64,000 nt of DNA. It comes from Chrysogorgia sp. JL179-B06. Lineage: Eukaryota > Cnidaria > Anthozoa > Scleralcyonacea > Chrysogorgiidae. This document shows positions 49,880 to 60,905 of this stretch, piece by piece. The first letter of the stretch is position 1; every line of letters begins with the position of its first letter. Position numbers and translations under genes: made by a program. The DNA lies in NCBI GenBank assembly GCA_035772405.1, contig JAYKKM010000222.1, positions 960,001-1,024,000 of the forward strand, written 5' to 3'. The notes below the pieces were generated by a model. That model was not told where the DNA came from. It made no database searches and saw only the letters and a program-made list of their open reading frames with translations.

Positions 49880-51430
49880 TAAGTCAGATACACTTCACAT
49901 TAATACGAAACAATATAGTGGGCAAAACGAAGCCCAGAGATCAAACGCGTGTGTTAGAGAAGCTGTCGTTGATAGTGGTGCTATGAGGCGGAAATACTAG
50001 CTTTGGATAACCTGAAAAAAGAGGAAATCGAAGAGATTTTCGACTTGACGATACCAAGAAACGCGAAAGGAAGTAATGAAGAAAAATGTATTAGATTCGC
50101 CATATGTAACGTACTTACAAATAATAGACACAATAAACAATACGTTTAACAATGGCAGACGATCTACAAATTAACAGAGTTATCCAATTACTCTGGGCCC
50201 TTAGACGTATACAAAAGGTAGAACATTAACAATATAAAAATATATCGCACTACAATATGAATATTACCTACAATAAGAAATAGGACCAGGGAGAGAGACT
50301 ATACGAACAGAGTTAAATTTAAGACAAATAGATTTGAACGAGACAGAGCAACGGGTAAAAACGAGACCGAGAGATATCAAACGAAGCTCTCGTTACAGGA
50401 TGGAATATCACGAAGCTTTGGATAACCTGACAAAAGAGGAAATCGAAGATATTTCACTTGAGGATATCAAGAAACGCGAAAAAGAAGTAATGAAGAAAAA
50501 TGCATGGCAAGTGGCAAAAGATGAGGTATCTATAAAGGATACAACATATGAGCCACGCCGTCCAGCCTGTCCACTATGATGCAATCGTCCTTGGCACCAA
50601 AAATAGATCTACACTTCTTTTTTATGAATACAGAACATTTGAGACAACTCGTTTACTCGGCAGAATCAAAACTAAATCATAGATAGCGGGATCTACATAC
50701 TTCAAGATTAGTATAACTGTATCGCGAATATCTTAAAGAGGATATCAATGAGTGGTCATGGAAGCATTGGGGATATGAATATCTGATAATGAAGCTTTAC
50801 CAGAATATATGTTACCTCCAGCCATGTGACCAAACACCAACAGCAGCATCAGATAGTGCCCGAAGGGAAGTAGACGACTTCCAGTCAAGAGTTCAAATAA
50901 AAAAGCACCTTGCTAAGAAAATATCTTGCGCAGCTTCATTACCATTACCAAAAAAAAAAGACTTCAAAAGACCAAACGCACTTATACCAGAAAAAAAGAA
51001 GAAAGAGGCTCAAGTATATACATGTCTTACGGGGATTACAACTGGGTAGAAATGTTCCACATCAGAACACTTAACAAATTGACTGTTCCTGGTTCTTAGA
51101 AAGGCTTAGTTTAGCACGAAAACATGAACAAAAACAGAAAATACAAGTCATTACAGCCTGGTAGGCCGTGAAGTCAATCTCGATCAAAGCGATCACGACA
51201 GAGACCAAACAAATGAAAAGGATGATGGTGGTGTAGACAATGATGAAGAGCTAGACTCTAGCGATTCTGACATTGAAGATGATACAGGTGGTTTGGACAA
51301 TGATCAATATGTGGTTCTGTCTGAAGTTGAAAATTCCAGCTCGAACAACGATAGTGAAGGAAAAAACAGATATAGTGAAGGAAAAACCAGAGTTGGAGGA
51401 CTGGCAACAACATATATCAAACTCTGGCGA
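49880..51430 (+). pseudogene. Decayed ORF of unknown, probably transposon-related protein
   Basis: Coding-like but broken plus-strand frames: MADDLQINRVIQLLWALRRI (50,153), MEYHEALDNLTKEEIEDI (about 50,400-50,580), a lysine-rich part (50,789-51,049), a short tryptophan-containing part (MSYGDYNWVEMFHIRTLNKL, about 51,021) that resembles the start of SAP-like modules in some mobile-element proteins, and an acidic tail (DNDEELDSSDSDIEDD, about 51,240). Several stops and shifts separate them. The EALDNLTKEEIEDI segment is also found partly duplicated at about 49,995-50,095 (LDNLKKEEIEEIF). Confidence 0.4.
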
Positions 51431-53240
51431 CTCTGATTAAGCAATATATTTGTGAAAAAGGTCTAGAACCTAATAGGAGACAAAAAATATTATATTGTAA
51501 TTCAACTAAAAGTCTTTGCAAGGTATAACATGTTAATATGTAACGTTTTTGTTTGCTTTTTATATTGCAAATAACGAATCGTACAGTATATGAAACATAC
51601 TGTATTTTGAGAAAAATAAAAAGAATCATATCAAGTTGAAAGTGATCCATGACTTTCCAGCCTTTTTGTCTTGTAGTAAATTTTCAATGTAGGGGTAGCC
51701 CATCACTAGAGATTTTTGACCCAGGCCTTGTTCCAAGGGTGTCCATTAGTAATTATGTCTGTAATTAGGAACTACAAAAATTATTATTATGATTTAATTT
51801 TTCCAGCCCGCTGTAATTTATTACCGATCCTCAACCCTATCTAGACTGGTGGGGCGGACGGGATCTGCCCGCGTAATTTTAAATGCATATATCTCAATAA
51901 TGGTTGCAGCTACAACTCTAATATTTCACAACTTTTCATAGAAATACATTGTCAGTATGGGCAGAAAAAATGGTGAAAAAAATATTGGGTAAAAAAATGT
52001 TACAGAGTATTCCGGATAAATTTTATTAAATATTCAATGTCATTACTAACACTGAATTTCAACAAAACATTTTCATTATAATAGAAACAATAACAATAAG
52101 AACATATCGATTAAGATAAATCTATAAACAGAACAGTAAGAAAAACCCTTTTTGGACTGCTTCAAATCCGAATTTTTGAACGATGACGTCATAATGACGT
52201 CACAATTTGTTGCAATGACAATAAAAATATAACGTATATTCAGTGTTACCATGCCATCAACCTGTGAAAATTTTATTGGCATACATCTAATAGGTTTGGA
52301 GATATTTCCCGCGGCAGCCCCCCCCCCCCCCCAACCCCGGAAGAATAAAAAAGCCCAGTCTAGGTAAGGTTAACGACTTTCCCAAAGCCTTGCGTCGGTG
52401 CAAACAATATTTTTGAAAAATATTGTTGATAAATGTAGGTGAGGTCTGTTGAGATAGGTGAGACCTTATACGTTAAGCGCAAAAACTCTCAAATAGCTTC
52501 CAAACAACCCGTTGCGGACGTCCATAACCATTATACTTTATTCTCTCGACAATATAGGTTTATCTTCAACAATTCAGAATTCTGAAATACCATAGCTGGA
52601 TTGAAATAAAAATTGCAGAATGTATACTTTTTGTGCAGCAGTGTCAGCATATCCTCTGTAAGGTAAGTTGCTTTATTTATTTATTTATTTATTTACTGTC
52701 GAGGTCAATATAAAGGTTTTTCACGATCATGTGATGGCAGTGATACTAAAATTTGTTGCGTGATGATCTTACGAAGTTCATATACTTGAATATTTATTAC
52801 CGGTATCTATAGCTTTGACTGGCAAGTCCAAATAACGCAATAGATGAGTGAGAATATCCAACGTTATTTTGACAGTTATTTGGACTCTGCTTAGCCAATA
52901 TGTATGCTCTAGTGCATGTCACACAATACTGAATATGAAATTTTAATATTGATATATAGTTTGATGATAAACATGCAACTGTGCACAGAACGCATGTATA
53001 TTTTACTCCTCGTTTATATTTTGATATGCCTCATCATTCACTCATTAGTATCTCCTAATTGGGGCTCGTCAGCTCGTTGAAGCTGATGACGTCCTAACGC
53101 ATCCAAAAAGGAATATGAGCATTCATTGGAATGATAAATTTGGGATATAACAAACTACTATCAGTATGAAAGTGTTGTGCTGAGTAGGCAGAGTAGAAAT
53201 ACAAATCGAATACTCACTCTAATAGATCGTTGTTTGCCAA
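51431..53240. other. No gene seen
   Basis: AT-rich with short ORFs only. Contains a C-run at 52,320, a TTTA microsatellite near 52,675 and a TATTGTTTTTGAAAAATATT-like inverted pair near 52,410. Confidence 0.45.
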
Positions 53241-53264
53241 AATAGTGTGTAAGTGGTCTAACGT

Positions 53265-54450
53265 TTCTCTTGAAGGCCTTGATTTCACTCTGTAACGAAG
53301 GCCTTGATTTCACTCACTAACGAAGGCCTTCATTTCAATCTCTAACGAAGGCCTTCATTTCACTCACTAACGAAGGGCGTTCGTTTCACTCTCTAACGAA
53401 TGGCCTACATTTCACTCTCTAACGAAGAGCCTTCATTTCACTCTCTAACGAAGGGCCTTCGTTTCTCGCTGTAACGAAGGGCCTTCATTTCATCCACTAA
53501 CGAATGGCCTACATTTCACTCTCTAACGAAGGACCTTCATTTCACTCTCTAACGAAGAGCCTTCATTTCACTCTCTAACGAAGGCCTTCATTTCACTCAC
53601 TAACGAATGGCCTTCGTTTCACTCTCTAACGAAGGCCTTCATTTCACTCTCTAACGAAGGGCCTTGGTTTCACTCTGTAACGAAGGCCTTCATTTCACTC
53701 TCTAACGAAGGCCTTCATTTCACTCTCTAACGAAGAGCCTTCATTTCACTCTCTAACGAAGGGCCTTCGTTTCTCTCTCTAACGAAGGGCCTTGGTTTCA
53801 CTCTGTAACGAAGGCCTTCATTTCACTCTCTAACGAAGGCCTTGATTTCACTCACTAACGAATGGCCTACATTTCACTCTCTAACGAAGGGCCTTCGTTT
53901 CTCTCTCTAACGAAGGGCCTTCATTTCACTCACTAACAAAGGGCCTTCGTTTCACTCTGTAACGAAGGGCCTTCATTTCATTCACTAACGAAATGGCCTT
54001 CGTTTGAATCTCTAACGAAGGGCTTTCATTTCACTCTGTAACGAAGGGCCTTCATTTCACTCTGTAACGAAGGCCTTCATTTCACTCGCTAACGAATGGC
54101 CTTCATTTCACTCTCTAACGAAGGGCGTTCGTTTCAATCTCTAACGAAGGGCCTTCGTTTCACTCTCTAACGAAGGGCGTTCGTTTCAATCTCTAACGAA
54201 GGACCTTCATTGCACTCTCTAATGAAGGACCTTCGTCTCACTCTCTAACGAAGGCCTTCATTTCACTCTCTAACGAAGAGCCTTCATTTCACTCTCTAAC
54301 GAAGGCCTTCATTTCACTCACTAACGAATGGCCTACATTTCACTCTCTCTAACGAAGGGCCTTCGTTTCTCTCTCTAAAGAAGGGCCTTCATTTCACTCA
54401 CTAACGAAGGGCCTTCGTTTCACTCTCTAACGAAGGGCCTTTGCTTGAAT
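53265..54450. repeat. Palindromic 25-27 bp minisatellite
   Basis: About 45 copies of TTTCACTCTCTAACGAAGG(G)CCTTCA/G. Many units contain AACGAAGGCCTTCGTT or its G-inserted form, a self-complementary core, so each repeat could form a hairpin. Confidence 0.95.
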
Positions 54451-55360
54451 CGTTATAGAGCTCCTACACATTATTTCCGCAGCACCGCCAACTTTTAGAA
54501 TATTTGAAAAACGTATATACCATAGTGATTGGTAATAACCTTAGAACGTTCTGAAAACTAGGCTGCTTATATATAAACACATTTACCAAAAATCTAACAA
54601 TGGCGTAATGTTGGAGCAAAGGAAGAGAAAAAGAGATGAGTTCTTAGAAGAATTGTTTAAAGATTTGAGAAAAAATAGGCTTAAAAGAAAAGAGCACGAT
54701 GCATTTCGGCAGACAACTTATCTTCGCGTGAGCGGGGATATCTAGTTAAAATAAAGACATTGAAAACAAAATATTTTTGTCTGTATAAATCAGAATCTGA
54801 GAGCTTAATATGGACAGATCCATTACCTTTAATAGCATAGCGTCTGGCTTCTATTCATCGCTCAAAATGCGCACAAGCCAACCAAATTTGACTCACAAAT
54901 GATTGCAAATGAGCTATTTCTTTTGTTATGGTCGCAATAATTATGGGTAAAAGCGAACAAACATGGGTACTTACGTCATCTCCACCGAGTGAGTGCTGTT
55001 GAAAGGAAGAGCGCGATTTTGAAAGGATTTTTAAGTTAGTCTCACAATAGGTTTCGGCGCATTGTTCGTTGGATAATAGGTTCTTGCCGATGGAGGAGTC
55101 ACAAGTAATTAATGAATTGGAACGGCATTGTCTCTTGGGGATGGTTTTGTTTTGTTACGAATAACACTAGGCACATGTTGTTTGATCACTCAGCCCTTGG
55201 GTTGTTCTACCACCTAGAAAGAACCGCACTCGCAAGTAAATTAATAAACAACCGGTAGAAAAAGGCAACTAGAAATTCCTTAGGCGTTGTTGAAAATATA
55301 CGTCTAAGTTTACTCGCGAAAAAGTACTCCGTGATTTGTTTGATATCTTTCTCAAAATTC
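54451..55360. other. No supported gene
   Basis: A 45-codon plus-strand ORF at 54,612-54,749 (MLEQRKRKRDEFLEELF...) is basic and helical but unassigned. Otherwise only low-information sequence. Confidence 0.4.
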
Positions 55361-55361
55361 T

Positions 55362-55518
55362 CTAATATTTCACCATCCACGGATCGGAAGCTTTAAATAA
55401 ACCGGACATTTGCGTGGCCCTATATGAAAGGCTCTTTAGTTGGTTCATGATCTTATCTAATAATCGTCCAGGATAACCATTTGACGAGAAAATGGATTGA
55501 AAATCAGTAAGGTCACCT
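55362..55518 (-). pseudogene. Reverse-transcriptase remnant
   Basis: The minus strand reads GDLTDFQSIFSSNGYPGRLL followed by DKIMNQLKSLSY, then stops. The x-NGYP-x-x-L/I pattern is common just after the catalytic core in Penelope/LINE-type reverse transcriptases. It is cut at 55,518 by the 288-bp repeat. A further minus-strand stretch (DGEILENFEKDIKQITEYFF) follows in another frame. Short, so tentative. Confidence 0.35.
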
Positions 55519-55806
55519 TACATGCCGGAACCTCAACCAAATAATTCATTTACTTCTTTTGTTTGTGGTATCAACATGTCCGTCAAAAAACCTTTGTGTT
55601 CTGCGTCTCAAGGGATCGATTGCAAACCATCCATAGCTTTGCACAAAGGGTCAAATAGTTTTGTAAGTCATGAATCCACTCGATCGTATGCACCAGGAGG
55701 AGAAAATTCGTACCAAAAACTCGCTAGTGCATGTAAATGGACTTTATATATATATATATATATAACTCGTGACTAGGCGCTCTGCAACGGCTTCCGTAGC
55801 TCAGTG
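55519..55806 (+). repeat. 288-bp repeat, copy 2, interrupted by the Polinton
   Basis: Apparently identical to 45,537-45,824. It ends inside the SINE head at CTCAGTG, where the undisturbed copy continues GTCAGAG; here AGTAGTAGGAAAG follows. Confidence 0.85.
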
Positions 55807-56382
55807 AGTAGTAGGAAAGTGCGGGTTTCACCCCATTTCGAGAAAGTGGGTTCGTGCCGCACCTGGGTTCGTACCCTCAACCCCTCCCACAACAGTGTTA
55901 ACTCTACGTCCCGAACGATGTTTCCCGACTACGTTTTCCAAGATGGCGTCGCCACGTGTTCGTCACGTGTTTCAAAAAAAAAAAAAAAAATTCCAACATG
56001 GCCGCCACCAAAATCTAAGATGACGTCATCCACCGAACATGTCCCGACTACGTTTTCCAAGATGGCGTCCCGAACGATGTTTCCCGACTGCGTCCCGACT
56101 ACGTTTTCCAAGATGGCGTCGCCGAACACTTTCCGAACATGTTCCAAAAAAAAAAAAATATTCCAACATGGCGTCGCCACGTGTTCGTCAAAATTATTTT
56201 CCAAGATGACGTCATGTTGTTTTTTTTTTCCCCAAGCCACCGCCAGCCTACGTGTTCAGAAAACATTTTTCAAAAATTCTGTCCCAGCTTTTTCGCCTCA
56301 AAATTTCCCCACATTTCCCCAAAGTTTCCCAAAATTCCAAGATGGCATCCATTTCCATAAAAAACAAAACTAGAAATAAATC
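55807..56382 (+). promoter_or_regulatory. Polinton terminal region with YY1-, CRE- and E-box-like array
   Basis: This terminal segment (presumed terminal inverted repeat) contains repeated CCAAGATGGCGTC-type blocks at 55,938, 56,057, 56,108 and 56,337, CCAACATGG blocks at 55,993 and 56,163, two perfect CRE palindromes TGACGTCA (56,021-56,028 and 56,207-56,214), and CACGTG E-boxes (about 55,953, 55,964 and 56,179). AAGATGGCG is the core of the YY1 motif and TGACGTCA that of CREB/ATF. A-runs separate the blocks. It looks like an enhancer built for host factors. ORFs read through it are repeat by-products. Confidence 0.55.
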
Positions 56383-56616
56383 ATGGGTTGTCTATCTAGT
56401 AAAAACAAGAAACAACCAGTTCTAACTAGTCGACTACCACCACGTGACATGATCTCCAACACGCACCGAAGAGTGAAACTCGGAGTGAAGTTTGGTAAAG
56501 AGAACACGAATTTCGAAGTAGACTTCCTTGCTGGATACGAGAGTCATACTGATAAAAAATTCTCGACGGGACTTGAACCAAAAGAAGACACCGTCGAAGA
56601 CATAGAGGTTTCATAA
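56383..56616 (+). CDS. Small, probably N-myristoylated Polinton protein
   Basis: 77 residues, starting MGCLSSKNKK: glycine at position 2, a cysteine next to it, serine at position 6 and lysines after, the pattern of a dual-acylated (myristoyl plus palmitoyl) membrane-targeting signal. The rest is charged and ends in an acidic tail (EDTVEDIEVS). It is the first plus-strand gene after the terminal region, and AAATAAATC precedes the ATG. Lipid-anchored small proteins occur in many viruses as inner membrane or matrix components; that role here is only inferred. Confidence 0.6.
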   Translation: MGCLSSKNKKQPVLTSRLPPRDMISNTHRRVKLGVKFGKENTNFEVDFLAGYESHTDKKFSTGLEPKEDTVEDIEVS

Positions 56617-56696
56617 TTTGAGAAAATTATGAAAATATATTTTAGTCAAAACTCGCTCTCTTACACGAAGAGCATTTACTCATTACCTATTTTAAA

Positions 56697-59600
56697 CTAC
56701 TTCTTGATTCTGTAGTGTCCCAAAGCCAGCGTGTTAATACCATCCGGTAAGATGTGTCGCTTGTCGTCATTTGCACTTAGCGCTTTCTTGTTTACGGCCT
56801 CCGTGTAAATCTCATGTCCACGTGATCTGAACACGTTCATAGATTTGAATATTGGTTCGCCAGTGAACAAGCAATCTCTATAGTCGTTGAACGTGATGTC
56901 TTTGTCGACCACACCCTTCTTAACTCCCTTACACTTTTTCTGATCATTTCGTAGTGTCCTGAGAGCGTACAACTTCGATCGCAGTCCAACAAATTCTAGA
57001 ACCTGTTCTCCGTGATGTTCGTCTTTCATCATACCGATCACTTTCTTGTTAAGACCTATTGGAATACAGCTCGGATGGTTCTTCGCGTAACCGGATGTGT
57101 CGAACATCTTCTCAACGTCATCGCTAATGTCTTTATAGAAGTCGTCTGTGAAGATCTCGTACATGAGACTGTCGGTGTCTGTGAAGAGTAGTGTGGCTTT
57201 ATCCCCATACTTAGGCTTGATATAGTCGTAGTGGAATTTATACATGATGGTTTTGCTGAGATCCAAGATAGACATTCCAAGATAGACTGGCTTGTTGAAA
57301 ACCACTTTGGTTCTCTTCATGTGAACGGCGACCAAATTCTCATCAAAAATAGTCCTGTGATGATAATTAGGCTTGGCGACGAGCTTCCTCATCTTCTCCT
57401 CCGTGGTGACTAACTGTATATCAACCCTGTTTCTGATATTTTCCATGGTCTTCCCAAACACGCTATTGTTCATTAACTTGAAGAAGTCCTTCTCGAACTC
57501 GTTCTTTGCTGCTGTCCTAAGTCGTGTGTTGAGGTCGATATATGGTTTCATCCATGCGCTCTCGAAGAATGTAATCCCACGGTGGATCCTCGTGAGTTTC
57601 GACCCCAGTCTGAGATAGAGCTCGAGGTTTTTCTTATGGATCACATAGTTAGTCTTGTTGTTCAGGTTCGGGATGAGTTTCTCTATCCCGTTAACCATGA
57701 CTCTTTCCGGTGCTAGCGGGTATTCATTATGGGGGTCATGAAGTTCTTCTAGATATTCTAGATCTACTTCTAGAATGCATGGCATGTCTCTCCAGTTCTC
57801 TAGCTGGTCTTCAGTCATCCACTTAAAACCATGCGTTGGGAGTGGTTCACACATAGCTCCGCCGTAGAGATTGTTCGCGTCTAGGTATGGCAAAAACACG
57901 CTTGGTTTTGTAGGATCATATAGTGATTCACCAGTCCGTTCCGCACTGTTGACATGATCCATGAACTTATTGTTCGCGACAGCGTGTCTTTTGATGATGG
58001 TGCTAACCCCACCACGAACCCCAGATTCCACCATCAAGAGCATGTCTATATCAGTCAGTAACTCTAGCTCCTGTTCTGTGACTTTCAACAACGCGTCCCA
58101 AGCTAGTCCAGGTGAGGTGAAGTAGAATGCTGGATCTAGTTTGTAGTGGGTCTTACACGTCTTCCTAAAATTCTGAAAGACGTCCTCCAACAACATCACA
58201 TCTGTCATCAGGTATAAGTCGTGATATTCACGCATGGTTTTCATGTCGAAATGCTTCCAAACTTTCGTGGCGTGTTGGTAGTCTTCTTCAGAGATGTCGG
58301 TGTTATTCAGTTTCGAGCTAAACTTCTCTATAGTTGGTAGCCGTCTCTCGTCGAGAGATGACAACCCAGTCATGTGTTCATATGGATAGACACCTTTCTT
58401 TGAGACCAAGTCGAAGTTGTCACCAAACACTCTTTTGGTCGACACTAGATCATCACTATCGAGGTTTTTAATCAACTTGTCTAGGCTAGAAGCCATGAAC
58501 TTAAAGCTATCAATGAACCTAATCTCCCGTTTGACGGGTCGCTCTTTGCCATCGTTATCTGTCTCATGGTCGACGACGATGTCCTTACTGAATGAGATAT
58601 ACTTCTCCTCATTGTTCGGGATGCATTTGATGTCACCCTCTGTAACACTTAGGTTTTTCACAAAGAGATGAGAGTCGTAACCGGACAAGTTATGAAAAAT
58701 AACCGGAATGAACTTCGGTAGCTTATATCTCAAGTTACAGCTGCTATGAGCAGCTCCGCGGTACTTACCCGTGAGATGACAGTGGTCTCTAACTTTTCGA
58801 TCTGGGTTACCTTTCTTAGTTTTTTGAGTCCAGTCTTTCCCACACAACCAACACGTCTCACTACTATCGTGAACTCGTCTGTCATCTGGTCCGTAGATCA
58901 TCTCTTTCGCGACTTTAAACTTCTCGTAGACGTTTTTCACGGCTCTCTCCACTTCCACGACGAATTTCTCACCGACGTTTTCACCTTCGGTTTTTTTCGT
59001 GTAGAGATATGGTTCTTCATAGTGGAGTGAGTCATCGTGACATTTTAGGTGAAAACAAAATCCTGATGGTGTGTGATGTTGATACTTAGTCGTTGAGCTA
59101 GACTCTGGGTTGTTGACACATCCGTCGATAGGCTCGATGAAGCTCTCGAAATCCGCGTATATCACGAACGGCACGTCTTGTGTTTTGTAGACGTTTTTGA
59201 ACGTTATGGTACTACCCTCTTCTGGCATTTCAGTTTTAATACTGTCTACGCTTGAACAACGCTCGACGTGTTTGTCTAGAACTTCCTGCGAGGTGAAATT
59301 ATTTAGACAGCGAAAACAGAAAAAAGTTTTACACTTATGTTTACTTTTTGTGCTAGACAACAACCGGCTCATGTTTTTGATCCACGCGTAGTGTGAGTTA
59401 ACCGTTCCGTCTTCGCCCTGTTCCGTGATGAGTAACAGGTTGATGGTGTCTTTCGAGTCACCTCCGATGAGAAGTGGGTAAACACCGGTTTTCTCTTCAT
59501 ATGCAAACACGTTGATATTAATCTTATTGTTTTTCGTAAACTTTTTAATGTCTGACAATGGTGTGGGGAACGAGATTCCACTCCAGTCAAACTTCTCACT

Positions 59601-60434
59601 CTCTATTCGCAAGTTTTTACTTAACCGATCCGCGTGTTTTTCTTTCAACGATCTTGCGGCTGTGATGGACCACTTGAAACACTCGTTATCGTTCTTGTTT
59701 TGAACGTTGACGATCGCGAGTTTTTTGACCAAAGCTGCTGGTGTCGGAATATATGATGACGCACTTATTGGCTTATATGTGTCGATATATATGTCTAGTT
59801 TCACGACACGTAGGACTCTCCAACCGCTTCCTTTTTTCAAGTAAGTCGACAAGTTTTCCAAAATTTTCCCGACAGACTTGTCATATAACTCATCCATATC
59901 AGTCCCATCTAGCGTGATGTTCACGAGAGAGCGAAACATCGCGACCGCCTCGACAGGTCCAGCGTCGGTCGTTCTCACCATGACACACTCCAGCGCGAGT
60001 TTTGTCTTTAATCCACTCCGCTTCTCCACTTCGCTAGTCCAAAGATCGATCACCGACGCTTTTGTGTTCGCTAGGAACGTCTTTGGATCCACTTTTTCTG
60101 GCGCGTCGATTGTAAAAGTCTCCGAAAATCCACGAAGAGACGTCTCTGACTTTTTCACAACATGGTCTTCAGCGTCGTGAAACTCGTCGTCTTCAGCATC
60201 GTGGAATACTTCTTCAGGTTGACTTTTAAACAATGTGTTCACTTTGTTTTTCAATGTCGTGAACGCAGACGTGACTTTGTTTCTAACTGGTTCTGGTGTA
60301 TGATCGACAAACCAATTAGACCATTCGCCAAGTTTTTCTCGCATGTAAGATTTCGGTGGAGCACTAGTTGGTTCTGGAGTTCCAGCGATCCAGTTGTACC
60401 ACTCTGAAACTTTTCGTTTAATATACGAAGTCAT
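56697..60434 (-). CDS. polB: Polinton-type protein-primed family B DNA polymerase
   Basis: 1,245 residues. N-terminus: two copies of an EWxNW...TPEP motif (residues about 10-50) and duplicated FHDAED. About residue 395 is a C-x2-C...H-x4-C finger (FFCFRCLNNF ... HVERC). Exonuclease motifs: ExoI VIYADFESF, ExoII FHNLSGYDSHLF, ExoIII YHDLYLMTDVMLLED. An HNH-like cysteine/histidine block (CWLCGKDW ... VRDHCHLTGKYRGAAHSSC) precedes ExoII, as usual in these polymerases. Polymerase motifs: A DANNLYGGAM, B KLMNNSVFGKTMENI, C FTDTDSLMYE. It replicates the linear element, probably primed by a terminal protein. ATG at 60,434 follows AATAAAGAG. The frame is uninterrupted and all catalytic motifs are present, so this copy looks young. 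Its N-terminal extension (about 400 residues) is longer than the polymerase core needs and may hold the terminal-protein or another function. Confidence 0.92.
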   Translation of the reverse strand: MTSYIKRKVSEWYNWIAGTPEPTSAPPKSYMREKLGEWSNWFVDHTPEPVRNKVTSAFTTLKNKVNTLFKSQPEEVFHDAEDDEFHDAEDHVVKKSETSLRGFSETFTIDAPEKVDPKTFLANTKASVIDLWTSEVEKRSGLKTKLALECVMVRTTDAGPVEAVAMFRSLVNITLDGTDMDELYDKSVGKILENLSTYLKKGSGWRVLRVVKLDIYIDTYKPISASSYIPTPAALVKKLAIVNVQNKNDNECFKWSITAARSLKEKHADRLSKNLRIESEKFDWSGISFPTPLSDIKKFTKNNKININVFAYEEKTGVYPLLIGGDSKDTINLLLITEQGEDGTVNSHYAWIKNMSRLLSSTKSKHKCKTFFCFRCLNNFTSQEVLDKHVERCSSVDSIKTEMPEEGSTITFKNVYKTQDVPFVIYADFESFIEPIDGCVNNPESSSTTKYQHHTPSGFCFHLKCHDDSLHYEEPYLYTKKTEGENVGEKFVVEVERAVKNVYEKFKVAKEMIYGPDDRRVHDSSETCWLCGKDWTQKTKKGNPDRKVRDHCHLTGKYRGAAHSSCNLRYKLPKFIPVIFHNLSGYDSHLFVKNLSVTEGDIKCIPNNEEKYISFSKDIVVDHETDNDGKERPVKREIRFIDSFKFMASSLDKLIKNLDSDDLVSTKRVFGDNFDLVSKKGVYPYEHMTGLSSLDERRLPTIEKFSSKLNNTDISEEDYQHATKVWKHFDMKTMREYHDLYLMTDVMLLEDVFQNFRKTCKTHYKLDPAFYFTSPGLAWDALLKVTEQELELLTDIDMLLMVESGVRGGVSTIIKRHAVANNKFMDHVNSAERTGESLYDPTKPSVFLPYLDANNLYGGAMCEPLPTHGFKWMTEDQLENWRDMPCILEVDLEYLEELHDPHNEYPLAPERVMVNGIEKLIPNLNNKTNYVIHKKNLELYLRLGSKLTRIHRGITFFESAWMKPYIDLNTRLRTAAKNEFEKDFFKLMNNSVFGKTMENIRNRVDIQLVTTEEKMRKLVAKPNYHHRTIFDENLVAVHMKRTKVVFNKPVYLGMSILDLSKTIMYKFHYDYIKPKYGDKATLLFTDTDSLMYEIFTDDFYKDISDDVEKMFDTSGYAKNHPSCIPIGLNKKVIGMMKDEHHGEQVLEFVGLRSKLYALRTLRNDQKKCKGVKKGVVDKDITFNDYRDCLFTGEPIFKSMNVFRSRGHEIYTEAVNKKALSANDDKRHILPDGINTLALGHYRIKK

Positions 60435-60481
60435 CTCTTTATTGTAGTGTTTCTTTAAATAACAAAAAAATCGATTTCTTT

Positions 60482-60503
60482 CAAAAGACCAATTTGTCTT
60501 TTG
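60482..60503 (-). other. Hairpin in the polymerase leader
   Basis: CAAAAGAC, a six-base CAATTT loop, then GTCTTTTG, lying between the 60,519 stop codon and the polymerase start. It could end the upstream transcript or structure the leader. Confidence 0.45.
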
Positions 60504-60518
60504 AAAAATTTTTTCGTA

Positions 60519-60839
60519 TTAGTCAGACTCGTAACCCAAGTCTTCATTGTTGTCTCGATTTAAAAACTCTTCATACATGTCGTCGTCTAAGAGACCAAGT
60601 AGAAAATGGAAAATTTGACTAAAGTCATCATGGTTGTCAACGAGTTCAACGAGTAAGTTTAAAGTGAGTTCACCATCGTCGTTCGTGTAAAGTCTATTGA
60701 AATTTTCAAGTTGATCGTCTCGACCACGACGTCCTTGTGCCAACCATTCGAATAACAGAACGAGTCTTAATTGTCTATTACGTTCATTTAACCAAGTACT
60801 ACACACCACTTCAATAAGTTGTTCTTTTTCAAACATCAT
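60519..60839 (-). CDS. Acidic 106-residue Polinton protein, unknown
   Basis: Starts MMFEKEQLIEVVCSTWLNER and is rich in leucine and acidic residues, with a predicted all-helical character and a strongly acidic end (DDDMYEEFLNRDNNEDLGYESD is too long for one motif; note the final NEDLGYESD). No family recognised. It lies directly upstream of the polymerase on the same strand, 84 bases away, so may be co-expressed. Two adjacent ATGs are possible (60,839 and 60,836). The nearest AATAAATAG motif is about 17 bases before the start, farther than for its neighbours. Confidence 0.6.
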   Translation of the reverse strand: MMFEKEQLIEVVCSTWLNERNRQLRLVLLFEWLAQGRRGRDDQLENFNRLYTNDDGELTLNLLVELVDNHDDFSQIFHFLLGLLDDDMYEEFLNRDNNEDLGYESD

Positions 60840-60905
60840 ATTGTCTTTACCTCTTCTATTTATTTAAAGAGTCGATTCTTTAAACGAAGTCTTTAAACGA
60901 AGTCT

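Noticed and set aside
53265..54450. CRISPR-like array
   Set aside because: Repeats are directly adjacent without unique spacers, and the genome is eukaryotic; it is a minisatellite.
55804..56373. 189-codon ORF in the Polinton terminus
   Set aside because: Consists of repeated AAGATGGCGTC/ATTCC blocks and A-runs; best explained as the terminal repeat and not a gene.
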